64,000 nt of DNA from Microglena sp. YARC (GCA_022414725.1 JAJSRW010001814.1:1-64000), one strand, 5' to 3'. Counted from the first letter of the stretch, positions 33,889 through 46,770 are shown. Notes: generated from the letters alone by a model not told the origin. Program-made: numbers and translations.

Positions 33889-34631
33889 CTGTATCTGTAT
33901 CTGTATCTGTATCTGTATCTGTATCTGTATCTGTATCTGTATCTGTATCTGTATCTGTATCTGTATCTGTATCTGTATCTGTATCTGTATCTGTATCTGT
34001 ATTAAAAGGTATCTGTATCTGTATCTGTATCTGTATCTGTATCTGTATCTGTATCTGTATCTGTATTTAAAGGTATCTGTATCTGTATCTGTATCTGTAT
34101 CTGTATCTGTATCTGTATCTGTATCTGTATCTGTATCTGTATCTGTATCTGTATCTGTATCTGTATCTGTATCTGTATCTGTATCTGTATCTGTATCTGT
34201 ATCTGTATCTGTATCAAAAGGTATCTGTATTTAAAGGTATCTGTATCTGTATCTGTATCTGTATCTGTATCTGTATCTGTATCTGTATCTGTATCTGTAT
34301 CTGTATTTAAAGGTATCTGTATCTGTATCAAAAGGTATCTGTATCTGTATCTGTATCTGTATCTGTATCAAAAGGTATCTGTATCTGTATCTGTATCTGT
34401 ATCTGTATCTGTATCTGTATCTGTATCAAAAGGTATCTGTATCTGTATCTGTATCTGTATCTGTATCTGTATCTGTATCTGTATCTGTATCTGTATTAAA
34501 AGGTATCTGTATCTGTATCTGTATTTAAAGGTATCTGTATCTGTATCTGTATCAAAAGGTATCTGTATCTGTATCTGTATCTGTATCTGTATCTGTATCT
34601 GTATCTGTATCTGTATCTGTATCTGTATCTG
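33889..34631. repeat. TATCTG array
   Basis: A 740-bp (TATCTG)n array with ATTAAAAGG, ATTTAAAGG and ATCAAAAGG spacers, inside a GTACTTGAATGG...GGGCATTAAGGTAC hairpin loop. Confidence 0.95.
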
Positions 34632-36330
34632 GGCATTAAGGTACTCCAGGTACCTTGAGGGCCTATGACTCTTTTATGGGTAAGCTAGTCCGCCTATGTA
34701 TATGGTCGGTACTAGCTTACCCAGAGGTATAGGCCATTAAAGTACCTTTCTAGTACCTTTCTTTAGGGCCCCTGTATCTGTATCTTTAATGGGCATTCAA
34801 GTGGGACCCCTCCCTACCCTAGGGTAAGGGGCATTAGATTAAGGGGAGGAGCCCACTTGCGAGTACCTTAAAGTCTTAGGCAGCTAAAGGAAAGTAAAGA
34901 AAAGCTGACCAAGACTTGCGAGTACCTTTCTATTATGCCCAGAGGGCCATTAAGGTACTTGAATGCCCAGATACAGGGTAATTGGCCCTCAGGGTACTTG
35001 AAGGTACCCGCGAGTATTAGGCAGCTTTTATAGTAGCTGCCTAATACTTGGCAAGTGGGCCCCTTCCCTTTATGCCCCTTACCCTAGGGTCGGGAGGGGT
35101 CCCACTTGATGGCCCCTGTATCTTTAATGGGCATTCAAGTACCTTCAAGTGGGACCCCTCCCTACCCTAGGGGTCCAGGAGGGGGCCACTTGCGAGTACC
35201 GCCCAGATACAGATACAGGGGCCCTAAAGGTACTTGAATGGCCTATGACTCTGGGCATTAAATAAAGGTACTCCAGGTACCTTAATGGCCCTCTGTATAT
35301 GGGCATTTAATTAAGGTACCCGCGAGTATTACCATAGGCAGCTTCTCTTTTACTTTAGCTGCCTATGATAATACTTGGCAAGTCTTGTCTTGGGCAGCCT
35401 TTCAAGTACCTTAATGAATGGCCTATTCCCCTGTATCTGGGCATTAAATTAAGGTACTCGCAAGTGGGACCCCTCCCTACCCCGGGGGTCCCACTTGATT
35501 TTATTGTAGCTGCCTATGGTAAGACTTGAAGGTACTCCAGGTACCTTTAGGGCCTATTACTCTTTTATGGGTAAGCTAGTACCTTCAAGTACCTTTCAAG
35601 TACCTTGAGGGCCCCTGTACCTGGGCATCAAGTGGGACCCCTCCCTAGGGTAAGGGGAGGGGCCCACTTGCGAGTACCTTAATTAAATGCCCAGAGTAAT
35701 AGGCCATTAAGGTACTTGAAAGGTACTCGCAAGTGGGCCCCTTCCCTTCGGTAGGGGTCCCACTTGATGGCCTATTCCCCTGGGCATTAAAGCCTTAGGC
35801 AGCTAAAGGTAAAGCTGCCTAATATAATATAAGGCTCGCAAGTACCTTAATGCCCATAGGGCCATTAAGGTACTTGAAGGTACTCGCAAGTGGCCCCCTC
35901 CTGGGCCCCTAGGGTAGGGTAGGGTAGGGTAGGGTAGGGTAGGGTAGGGTAGGGTAGGGTAGGGTAGGGTAGGGTAGGGTAGGGTAGGGTAGGGTAGGGT
36001 AGGGAGGGGTCCCACTTGAAGGTACTTGAAAAGGGGGGGCGTACTAGCTTACCCAGAGGTATAGGCCATCCAAGTACCTTCATGGCCCTCTGGGCGGTAC
36101 TCCAGGTACCGGCCCCCTGGGCGGTACCCGCGAGTATTTGGCAGCTTTTATTGTAGCTGCCTAATACTTGGCGAGTCTTACTATAGGCAGCTTTTACTTT
36201 CCTTTAGCTGCCCAAGACTTTAAGTGGGACCCCTCCCTACCCTAGGATAGGATAAGGGGCATTTAATTAAGGGGAGGGAAGGGAAGGGAAGGGGCCCACT
36301 TACTTGCCAAGTATGAATGATTATGAGGCA
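34632..36330. repeat. Palindromic-module mosaic
   Basis: Contains a (TAGGG)n expansion of about 19 units at 35910-36004 in the right arm of a CAAGTGG...GGGGTCCCACTTG hairpin. No gene. Confidence 0.8.
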
Positions 36331-36663
36331 GCTAAAAGAATAAAAGAAGGGCCCCTAATGTTGTTTAAGCATTAATAACTATCAAGTCTTAGGTAGTTTG
36401 AATCCACTCTCACTTGCCTCAGACTTGCTAGTGAGCCCCCTAGGGTAAAATAGGCTGCACCAACTCTACCTTTAATTGATAGTATATAAACAGTAGATGC
36501 TACTGGCTCCAATGTTTCAATATCAAGCCTTATACAGCTAAAAGAAGGGCTGTTTGGCTACTGTTTTAGACATTTAATGTAATGGAAATAGTCTAGCCCC
36601 AAGCAATTCCCTTTGGGTCTTAATAATTACTTTATTCTGCTTATAGGGGTTAAAAAGGTTATT
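36331..36663. other. Unassigned island
   Basis: Unique sequence including the short LSU-like snippet at 36392. CAATTCCCTTTGGGTCTTAA at 36607 resembles CAATTCCCTTTGGTTCTTAA at 9319 and the tandem CAATTGCCTTTTGGGTTTAA at 39680. No gene is recognised. Confidence 0.5.
36392..36420 (-). pseudogene. Short copy of LSU domain II segment
   Basis: TAGTTTGAATCCACTCTCAC followed by TTGCC resembles the plus-strand sequence at 60527-60556 inside rnl_a, with a few mismatches. It sits in an otherwise unassigned island and is joined directly to CAGACTTGCTAGTG repeat sequence. Confidence 0.5.
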
Positions 36664-36693
36664 ATTTTTAAGCCAGATTTTTTAGAATAATAG
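36664..36693 (+). repeat. AT-rich recurrent element
   Basis: TTTTTAAGCCAGATTTTTTA followed by GAATAATAG, at the end of the unassigned island 36330-36660. Confidence 0.5.
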
Positions 36694-36834
36694 AAATAAA
36701 GTACTTGGGAGCTGCCTCATACTTGGGGCGGTACTAGCTTACCCAGAGACAGAGGAATTGCCCGTTACTTGGGGCTAGTCCGCCTATGTCTTTGTCCCTG
36801 GGCGGTACTAGCTTATACAGAGACAGAGGCATAA

Positions 36835-37316
36835 TAGAACTCTAATAGAACTCTAATAGAACTCTAATAGAACTATAATTAATAGAACTATAATTAATAG
36901 AACTATAATTAATAGAACTATAATTAATAGAACTAGAATAGAACTATAATTAATAGAACTATAATAGAACTATAATTAATAGAACTATAACTATAACTAT
37001 AACTATAACTATAACTATAACTATAACTATAACTATAACTATAACTATAACTATAACTATAACTATAACTATAACTATAACTATAACTATAACTATAACT
37101 ATAACTATAACTATAACTATAACTATAACTATAACTATAACTATAACTATAACTATAACTTTCTAGCTGTACTCTTTATAGCTCTATTATAGTTCTATTA
37201 TAGCTCTATTATAGTTCTATTATAGTTCTCTTATAGTTCTATTCTAGTTCTCTTATAGTTCTATTATAGTTCTCTTATAGTTCTATTCTAGTTCTATTCT
37301 AGTTCTATTATGCCTC
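36835..37316. repeat. TAGAACTATAA / CTATAA arrays
   Basis: TAATAGAACTA-type units pass into about 29 CTATAA units (36985-37160) and then into the inverted form TTCTATTATAG. The whole tract is an imperfect inverted repeat about 480 nt long. Confidence 0.85.
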
Positions 37317-39190
37317 TGTATCTGGGTAAGCTAGTACCTCCCAAAGACATAGGCGGTACTACAGGTACCTTTAGGGCCTATGACTCTGGGTAAGCTAGTA
37401 CCGCCATACATAGGCGGACTAGCTCCAAGTACCTTAATGAATGGCCTATACCTCTGGGTAAGCTAGTACCTTTATTTAATGCCCCAAGTATTACCATAGG
37501 CAGCTAAAGTAAAAGAGAAGCTGCCTAATATCAAGTGGGACCCCTCCCTACCCTAGGGGTCCAGATACAGAGGGGCCCACTTGCGAGTACCTTAATGCCC
37601 AGAGTAATAGGCCATCAAGTGGGACCCCTCCCCTCCCTAGGGTAAGGGGAGGGGCCCACTTGCGAGTACCGCCCAGAGGGCATTAAGGTACTTGAAAGGT
37701 ACTTGAAGACTTGCTAGTACCTTAATGCCCATAAAAGAGACAGAGGTATAGGCCATCCAAGTACCTTTCAAGTACCTTTAAAGTACCTTAATGGCCTATT
37801 CCCCTGGGTAAGCTAGTACCTTCATTGAATGCCCCTAGGAATAGGCGGACTAGCTAACCCCCCCCCAAACCAAAGGGGTATAAGGGGGCGGTACTCGCAA
37901 GTGGGCCCCTTCGGGAGGGGTCCCACTTGATGGCCTATGACTCTGTATTTGGGCATAAAGGTACTCCAGGTACCTTTAGGGCCTCTACCTATGGGTAAGC
38001 TAGTACCGCCATAGGTATAGGCGGACTAGCTAGTGGGCCCCCTCTACCCCCCAAGTATTACTATAGGCAGCTTTTCTTTCTTTTATTCAAGTACCTTTAG
38101 GCCCCCTGTATCTGGGCATAAAGGTACTCCAGGTACCTTAATGGCCCTCTGTATATGGGCATCAAGTGGGACCCCTCCCTACCCTCGGGGGAGGGGCCCA
38201 CTTGCGAGTACCTTTATTTTATGCCCAGGGTCATAGGCCGGTACTTGAAAGGTACCCGCGAGTATTACCATAGGCAGCCCTCTTTTACTTTAGCTGCCTA
38301 AGGTAATACTTGGCAAGTGGGCCCCTAGGGTAGGGAGGGGTCCCACTTGGTAGCTGCCTCATTCTCATTCATACTTGGCAAGTAAGTGGGCCCCTTAATT
38401 TAATGCCCCTTATCCTAGGATAGGGAGGGGTCCCACTTGAATGCCCCCTACCCCTTCCAAGTACCTTCAAGTCTTAGGCAGCTAAAATAAAGTGGGACCC
38501 CCGGGGTAGGGAGGGGTCCCACTTGCGAGTACCTTGATGCCCAGATACAGATACAGGGGCATTAAGGTACTTGAAGGGCTGCCCAAGACTTGCCAAGTAT
38601 TAGGCAGCCCTCTTTTACTTTAGCTGCCTATGGTATGGTAATACTCGCGGGTACCTTCAAGTACCTTAATGCCCCTGTATCTGGGTAAGCTAGTACCTTA
38701 ATTAATGCCCCTAGGCGTACTAGCTAACCCCCCCCCAAAGGGGGGGGCGGTACTTGCGAGCCTTCAAGTACCTTAATTAAATGCCCCTGTATCTGGGCAT
38801 TTAATTAAGGTACTCGCAAGTGGGCCCCTTTATCTAATGCCCCTTATCCTAGGGTCGGGAGGGGAGGGGTCCCACTTGATATTAGGCAGCTTTTCTTTTC
38901 TTGTAGCTGCCTAATATAAGGCTTGATTTAATGCCCAGAGTCAGAGGAATAGGCCATTAAGGTACCTGGAGTACCGCCCAGATACAGGGGCCCTAAAGGT
39001 ACTTGAATGGCCAATTACCCTGGGCGGTACTAGCAAGTATTAGGCAGCCCTCTTTTACTTTAGCTGCCTATGGTAATACTTGGGGGGGTAGAGGGGGCCC
39101 ACTAGCTAGTACGCCTATGGGTAAGCCATTACCTCCTATGCCTATGGGAGGTACTGGCTAGTGGGCCCCCCAAACCAAAGGGCCCCTTGT
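37317..39190. repeat. Palindromic-module mosaic
   Basis: The usual hairpin modules, rich in the AGCTAGT type near 37330-37460 and 37860-38040. No gene. Confidence 0.8.
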
Positions 39191-39324
39191 CTTTTGGTCT
39201 TTTGGTCTTTTGGTCTTTTGGTCTTTTGGTCTTTTGGTCTTTTGGTCTTTTGGTCTTTTGGTCTTTTGGTCTTTTGGTCTTTTGGTCTTTTGGTCTTTTG
39301 GTCTTTTGGTCTTTTGGTCTTTTG
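39191..39324. repeat. (CTTTTGGT)n array in a module loop
   Basis: About 17 perfect 8-nt units between GGGCCCCTTGT and GGGGGCCCACTAGCTAGTACC. The flanks match the 7-nt array at 5276 (inverted) and the two-unit version at 49728. Confidence 0.9.
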
Positions 39325-39529
39325 GGGGCCCACTAGCTAGTACCGCCTATGTATACGGCGGCACTAGCTTAGGGGCGTACTAGCTTACCCAGATACAGAT
39401 ACTGGGCCATCAAGGTACTTGAATGGCTTGAATGGGCGGTACTACAAGTACCGCGGGACTGGCGAGTCTTATCTGAGGCAGCTTTTATTTTCTTTTATTT
39501 GAGCTACCTAATACCTAATAATTGGTATT

Positions 39530-39637
39530 TATATTCTTATTAAAAATCTGGTATATTTTTATAAAAGATTTGGTATATAAATAATAATAAAAATCTGGTA
39601 TAAAATAATATTAAAAATTTGGTATAAAATAAATATC
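39530..39637 (-). repeat. Tandem cluster of the AT-rich recurrent element
   Basis: Four degenerate copies of AAAAATCTGGTATA-type sequence (minus-strand TATACCAGATTTTT) stand in a row, with G-to-A drift in the third. This is the only place where the element is tandem. Confidence 0.55.
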
Positions 39638-40427
39638 TTTTTAACTTTTAGAAAGTAAAGGTAGCATTAGAAGATCAAGACAATTGCCTTTTGGGTTTAA
39701 TACAATTGCCTTTTGGGTTTAATACAATTGCCTTTTGGGTTTAATACAATTGCCTTTTGGGTTTAATACAATTGCCTTTTGGGTTTAATACAATTGCCTC
39801 TTGGGTTTATAGATAGTTACTTTAAAGTACCTTTCTTGATGGCCTATTCCTATGACCGGTACTAGCAAGTCTTACCTTAGGCAGCATTTATTGACTGCTG
39901 CTGATGATTGCTATTGACTGCTGCTGATGATTGCTATTGACTGCTGCTCAATTAAATTAAATTAAATTAAATTAAATTAAATTAAATGACTTGGATAAGT
40001 ACAGCCATCATCAGAAGGCATAATCAGCCATCATCAGAAGGCATAATCAGCCATCATCAGAAGGCATAATCAGCCATCATCAGAAGGCATAATCAGCCAT
40101 CATCAGAAGGCATGATCAGCAATCATCAGCAAGAAGAAGCAGCTATAATCAGAAGGCATAATCAGCCGAAAGGTACTTGAAAGTCGATTCAAAATGAGTT
40201 TAGCAAAATGGGTTTAGCAAAATGGGTTTAGCAAAATGAGTTTAGCAAAATGAGTTTAGCAAAATGAGTTTAGGTGGGTTTATTTGGTATTTTATTGATT
40301 TTTATCAATTATCTTACTGTTTATAGAGTATTATAGAGTATTAGCTTCACTGCAAGCACTAACCATACACGTGTGATTATCTAAAGATTCCTTTATTAAA
40401 TCCCTTTATTTTATTAAAATACATTAG

Positions 40428-40454
40428 TTTTATGACAGATTGTTTATAATAGTA
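40428..40454 (+). repeat. AT-rich recurrent element, variant
   Basis: TTTTATGACAGATTGTTTAT followed by AATAGTAG. It precedes a short unassigned stretch, GAGCAACTGGTAAAACTCCG and onward, which might be a small RNA. Confidence 0.45.
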
Positions 40455-40545
40455 GAGCAACTGGTAAAACTCCGGTGAGCGACTGTTTTCCTTTTAGGGT
40501 TAGGGGTGCCTACATTCAAAAAAAATAATCTACTGTCAATTGGGT

Positions 40546-41136
40546 GTGTCCAAGTACCTTAATGGCCCCTTGTATCTGTATATGGGCGGTACTACAGGTA
40601 CCTTTCAAGTACCTTTGTTTCAAGTACCTTGATTTTATGGCCCCTGTATCTGTATCTGTACCTGGGCATAAAATAAAGGTACTCCAGGTACCTTCAAGTG
40701 GGACCCCTACCTACCCTACCCTACCCTAGGATAAGGGGCATTAAATTAAGGGGCCCACTTGCGAGTACCTTAATTTAATGCCCCCTCAAGGGGAATTGGC
40801 CATAAAATAAAGGTACTTGAATGGCCTATTACTCTGGGCCTTAAGGTACCCGCGAGTATTATATTAGGCAGCTAAAAGAAAAGCTGCCTATGGTATGGTA
40901 ATACTTGGCAAGTCTTGTTTTGGGCAGCCTTGACTTTCTTGTAGCTGCCTATGGTAAGACTTGAAGTGGGACCCCTACCTACCCTAGGGGTCCAGGAGGG
41001 GCCCACTTGCCAAGTATTACCATAGGCAGCTAAAAGAAAGAAAGAAAAGCTGCCTATGCTATGGTAATACTCGCGGGTACCTTTATTTAATGCCCAGAGG
41101 AATAGGCCCTAAAGGTACCTGGAGTACCTTAATGCC
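40546..41136. repeat. Palindromic-module mosaic
   Basis: Hairpin modules only; no gene. Confidence 0.75.
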
Positions 41137-42135
41137 CAGATACAGATACAGATACAGATACAGATACAGATACAGATACAGATACAGATACCTTTAAATA
41201 CAGATACAGATACCTTAAAATACAGATACAGATACAGATACAGATACAGATACAGATACCTTAAAATACAGATACAGATACCTTTTAATACAGATACAGA
41301 TACAGATACAGATACAGATACAGATACAGATACAGATACAGATACAGATACAGATACAGATACAGATACAGATACAGATACAGATACCTTTTGATACAGA
41401 TACAGATACAGATACAGATACCTTTAAATACAGATACCTTTTGATACAGATACAGATACAGATACAGATACCTTTTGATACAGATACAGATACAGATACA
41501 GATACAGATACAGATACAGATACAGATACAGATACAGATACAGATACAGATACAGATACCTTTAAATACAGATACAGATACAGATACAGATACAGATACC
41601 TTTAAATACAGATACAGATACAGATACAGATACAGATACAGATACAGATACAGATACAGATACAGATACAGATACAGATACAGATACCTTTTGATACAGA
41701 TACAGATACAGATACAGATACAGATACAGATACAGATACAGATACAGATACCTTTAAATACAGATACAGATACAGATACAGATACAGATACCTTTAAATA
41801 CAGATACAGATACAGATACAGATACAGATACAGATACAGATACCTTTAAATACAGATACAGATACAGATACAGATACAGATACAGATACCTTTAGATACA
41901 GATACAGATACAGATACAGATACAGATACAGATACCTTTAGATACAGATACAGATACAGATACAGATACAGATACAGATACAGATACAGATACAGATACA
42001 GATACAGATACCTTTAGATACAGATACAGATACAGATACCTTTTGATACAGATACAGATACAGATACCTTTTGATACAGATACAGATACCTTTTGATACA
42101 GATACAGATACCTTTTAATACAGATACAGATACAG
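41137..42135. repeat. CAGATA array
   Basis: A 1-kb CAGATA array with ACCTTT-type spacers of several variants. Short blocks of array plus spacer recur, suggesting higher-order duplication as well as unit slippage. Confidence 0.95.
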
Positions 42136-43900
42136 GGGCCCTCAAGGTACTTGTAAGGTACTTGTAAGAAAGGTACTTTTCTTTTAAGGCAGGTACTTGT
42201 TAGGTTGCCGACTGCTTCTCGATGTTGATTTGATTGGCCATTCAATCGTCCGAGTTGGTGGCCACTAGTTTAAACGACGGGCCCCAAAGGGGGGGGTACT
42301 AGCAAGTCTTACCTTAGGCAGCCCTCTTTTACTTTAGCTGCCTCATTCATACTTGGCAAGTCTTACCATAGGCAGCCTTTATTTCAAGTACCTTAATGGC
42401 CTATTACTCTGGGCATAAAATAAAGGTACTCCAGGTACCTTTCTTGATGGCCTATGACTCTGGGCATAATAGAAATAGAAAGGTACCCGCGAGTATCGAG
42501 TATTACCATAGGCAGCTTTTCTTTACTTTAGCTGCCTATGGTATGGTAATACTTGGCAAGTCTTGTCTTGGGCAGCCTTTCAAGTACCTTAATGAATGGC
42601 CCCTGTATCTGTATCTGTATTTAAAGGTATCTAAAGGTATCTGTATCTGTATCTGTATTTTAAGGTATCTGTATCTGTATCTGTATCTGTATTAAAAGGT
42701 ATCTGTATCTGTATCTGTATCTGTATCTGTATCTGTATCTGTATCTGTATCTGTATCTGTATCTGTATCTGTATCTGTATCTGTATTTTAAGGTATCTGT
42801 ATCTGTATCTGTATCTGTATCTGTATCTGTATCTGTATCTGTATCTGTATCTGTATCTGTATCTGTATCTGTATCTGTATCAAAAGGTATCTGTATCTGT
42901 ATCTGTATCTGTATTAAAAGGTATCTGTATTAAAAGGTATCTGTATCTGTATTTAAAGGTATCTGTATTAAAAGGTATCTGTATTTAAAGGTATCTGTAT
43001 CTGTATTTAAAGGTATCTGTATCTGGGCATAAAGGTACTCCAAGTACCTTCAAGTCTTACCATCCATAGGCAGCTAAAGGAAAGTAAAGAAAAGCTGCCC
43101 AAGACTTGCGAGTACCGCCCAGATACAGAGGGCATTAAGGTACTTGAATGGCCCCTGTACCTGGGCATTCAAGCCTTAGGCAGCTAATAGAAAAGCTGCC
43201 TAATATAAGGCTCGCAAGTACCTTAATGCCCAGGTACAGATACAGGGGCCATAAAATAAAGGTACTTGAAGGTACTTGCGAGTATTACTATAGGCATCTC
43301 TTCTTTTAGCTGCCTATGGTATGGTAATACTTGGCAAGTGGGCCCCTTCCCTTAATCTAATGCCCCCTAGGGAGGGGAGGGGAGGGGTCCCACTTGAATG
43401 CCCATAAAAGAGTCATAGGCCATCCAAGTACCTTTATTTTATGGCCCCTGTATCTGTATCTTTAATGGGCATTAAAGTACCTTGAGGGCCTATTACTCTT
43501 TTATGGGCATTTAATTAAGGTACTCCAGGTACCTTTCTTTATGGCCTATTACTCTTTTATGGGCATTTAATTAAGGTACTCCAGGTACCTTTCTTTATGG
43601 CCTATTACTCTTTTATGGGCATTTAATTAAGGTACTCCAGGTACCTTTAGGGCCCTCTGTATCTTTTATGGGCATTAAATTAAGGTACCCGCGAGTATTA
43701 CCATAGGCAGCTTTTATAGTAGCTGCCTATGGTATGGTAATACTTGGCAAGTCTTGTCTTGGGCAGCCTTGACTTTCCTTTAGCTGCCTAAGACTTTAAG
43801 GTACTTGGAGCGACTGCCTTCCCGCCTATGTCTTTTGGTGGTATAGGCAGCCGCTTGGGGCGGTCTAGGCAGTCGCTTTGGCCCACTGGGAATGTCTTAT
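42136..43900. repeat. Modules, TATCTG array and 56-bp tandem
   Basis: A (TATCTG)n array covers 42604-43025. A 56-bp unit beginning GGCCTATTACTCTTTTATGG is tandem about three times at 43487-43648; each unit spans from one hairpin loop to the next. A short unique stretch at 42185-42280 is unrecognised. No gene. Confidence 0.8.
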
Positions 43901-43970
43901 TTTTATGTTTTATGTTTTATGTTTTATGTTTTATGTTTTATGTTTTATGTTTTATGTTTTATGTTTTATG
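43901..43970. repeat. (TTTTATG)10 microsatellite at the nad4 3' end
   Basis: About ten 7-nt units; the last one supplies the nad4 TAA stop on the minus strand. Confidence 0.9.
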
Positions 43971-45384
43971 CCCCAGGTTTAAGTCCGAGTCACATTACCC
44001 CAATGAATAAAGGCATTACTAAGGCAAACTCCGTTCGACTAAGATCAACAATATAGGAATTGCCTAATCCAGACGGCATTCCGTGGATAATACGGTTAAA
44101 TGCCCAGAATCCATATGCCGCTGCAAGAACTTGAGAGATACAAAAGATATACGCTAAAAGTTCATGAACAGCGAAAATACTCGATAAACATAAAATTTCA
44201 GCAATAAAATTTGGGAAGAGTGGGAAGCTAAGGTTCGCTAACGTAAATAAGAAGAAGAAAATACTAAAAATAGGCATATGAGCACCCAATCCAGTAAAAT
44301 ATAAGACAAATTTAGTGTGGGCGCGTTCATATAAAAGACCCACTAATAAGAATAATGCCGGGGAAACGAGCCCATGAGCAACCATCATAAAAGTAGAACT
44401 ATATACAGAGAATTCGCTTTGACTGAAGATAGCTAAAGTGACAACAGACATGTGAGCAATGGAAGAGTATGCAATAATTTTCTTTAAATCAATTTGACGG
44501 ATGGTACTTAAAGAAGAAAATAAGAACGATACTAGACACATACAACACACCAACGGAAACACACTTGCTGTAAACGTTGGTAAAGCTGGAATCATGAAAC
44601 GAATAAATCCAATCCCCCCTAATTTTAATAAGACCCCTGCAAGTAAAATACTTCCTGCAGTCGGGGCTGCTACATGTGCTTCCGGTAATCATAAATGAAC
44701 TGGCATGAGCGGAATTTTTACGGAAAAGACGGCTAAAAAACCTCAACCCAATAAACTCTGGCGTTCCAAGCTTAAAACATTGTCTCGGGCACAAAGAATA
44801 TATAAAAGGTTAGTAGATCCACATTCAGAATAAATGGTAAAGATAATTGGCAGTAATACCAGGGATCCAGCCATTGTATAAAGAACAATCTTATAAGCAG
44901 CCTCAATATTACCGAATGGAGTACGAGCAATTAATAAGAAAAGAAGAATCAAACTCGCTTCAAATAAAATATAAAAGCCTAAAAGGTCTAAAACATTTAA
45001 AGCACCTAAAATAACAATTTCAAGCAGTAAAAACGTCAGACATCCAGCAAAGGTACGCATTAGCATGATACACAGTGGAAATAATGCTGCTGTTAAAACC
45101 GTTAAACTTAAACTGACGGAATCTAATCCAAAACTTAAGTGAAGACGGTCTAAGGTAGCAACCATTTGTAAACTATGACCAGAAGCATCAAATGTGGCTC
45201 ATAAATGAAGAGATCAGAGAAGAGGCACCATGGTGACCAAAAGACTGAAGCTACGAACTGTATGAATTTGATGTTCAGGAATCAAACAAAGACAGAGTGT
45301 TAGTAAAGTTAAAACAACCAATAAACTAACTAAAGTATTTTCTGGCTCAAAAAGAGACAACAATCATTGCATAGGAGAGTACAT
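43966..45384 (-). CDS. nad4: NADH dehydrogenase subunit 4
   Basis: Proton-pumping antiporter-like subunit of the membrane arm of respiratory complex I. With TGA as Trp the frame gives 472 residues. Family signatures are the N-terminal DASGHSLQMVATLDRLHLSF stretch, then PVHLWLPEAHVAAPTAGSI at about residues 228-246 and LLAGVLLKLGGIGF after it, followed by AYSSIAHMSVV and MVAHGLVSPALFLLVGLLYE. It is strongly hydrophobic throughout. Six Trp are TGA; one, in AYGFWAFNR, is TGG. Two in-frame starts exist: ATG at 45384 (chosen, MYSPMQW) and ATG at 45372. The C-terminus is short: after LFIGVMWLGLKPGA the TAA stop lies inside the last unit of a (TTTTATG)n microsatellite, so the original end may have been replaced. 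It stands alone among repeats; no nearby gene suggests an operon. Confidence 0.97.
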
Positions 45385-46001
45385 TACCTTTGATCAAGTG
45401 GGCCCATTTTGCATTTTGGGGGCCGCTTGTCTTGTAAAGTATTAGGCAGCTTCAATCAAGTGGGGCCCCTCCCGAAGGGAAGGGAAGGGAAGGGAAGGGG
45501 CCCACTTGCCAAGTATGGGGCAGCTAAAAGAGAAGCTGCCTCAGACTTGCTAGTACCGTCCATAGTTATAGGCCATTAAAGTACCTTCAAGTGGGACCCC
45601 TCCCTACGGGGAGGGGCCCACTTGCCAAGTATTAGGCAGCTAAAGTAAAGGAAGAGCTGCCTATAGTAATACTCGCAAGTACCTTCAAGTACCTTCATGG
45701 CCTATTCCTCTGGGCATTCAATAAAGGTACTTGCGAGCCTTCAAGTACCTTTCAAGTACCTTTAGGGCCCTCTGGGCGGTACTCGCAAGTGGGCCCCTTC
45801 CCTTCCCTTCGGTAGGGGTCCCACTTGATGGCCTATTACTCTGGGCATTAAATGAAGGTACTCGCAAGTGGGCCCCTCCTGGGCCCCTAGGGAGGGGAGG
45901 GGTCCCACTTGATATTAGGCAGCTTTATTTTATAGTAGCTGCCTAAGGCTTGAATGCCCATAAAAGATACAGAGGGCCCTCAAGGTACTTGGAGTACCGC
46001 C
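45385..46001. repeat. Palindromic modules upstream of nad4
   Basis: Begins within about 15 nt of the nad4 start codon, so no unique promoter or leader is visible. No gene. Confidence 0.75.
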
Positions 46002-46770
46002 CAGATACAGATACAGATACAGATACCTTTTAATACAGATACAGATACCTTTAAATACAGATACAGCTACAGATACCTTTTAATACAGATACAGATACAG
46101 ATACAGATACAGATACCTTTTAATACAGATACAGATACAGATACAGATACAGATACCTTTAGATACAGATACAGATACCTTTAGATACAGATACAGATAC
46201 AGATACAGATACCTTTAGATACAGATACCTTTAGATACAGATACAGATACCTTTAGATACAGATACAGATACAGATACAGATACCTTAAAATACAGATAC
46301 AGATACAGATACAGATACAGATACAGATACAGATACAGATACAGATACAGATACCTTAAAATACAGATACAGATACCTTAAAATACAGATACAGATACAG
46401 ATACAGATACAGATACAGATACAGATACAGATACAGATACAGATACAGATACAGATACAGATACCTTTTGATACAGATACAGATACAGATACAGATACAG
46501 ATACAGATACAGATACCTTTTAATACAGATACAGATACCTTAAAATACAGATACAGATACAGATACAGATACAGATACAGATACAGATACAGATACAGAT
46601 ACAGATACAGATACAGATACCTTAAAATACAGATACAGATACAGATACAGATACAGATACAGATACAGATACAGATACAGATACAGATACAGATACAGAT
46701 ACAGATACAGATACAGATACAGATACAGATACAGATACAGATACAGATACAGATACAGATACAGATACAG
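46002..46770. repeat. CAGATA array
   Basis: A 770-bp array. Its first third is densely broken by ACCTTTTAAT and ACCTTTAGAT spacers, and its last 150 nt are pure units. Confidence 0.95.

Larger units (their letters stand above)
39480..40545. other. AT-rich island with minisatellites
   Basis: Holds the AT-element cluster, six CAATTGCCTTTTGGGTTTAA units (39680-39800), TGACTGCTGCTGATGATTGC units, (AAATT)n, five 23-nt CAGCCATCATCAGAAGGCAT-type units (40000-40115) and GCAAAATGAGTTTA units (40190-40275). Unique stretches at 40280-40430 and 40455-40540 are unrecognised. Confidence 0.6.

Noticed and set aside
35910..36004. Telomere-like (TAGGG)n, also at 32718
   Set aside because: The unit is 5 nt, lies in a module arm in mid-sequence, and equals one of many loop or arm expansions. 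No terminal structure is evident.
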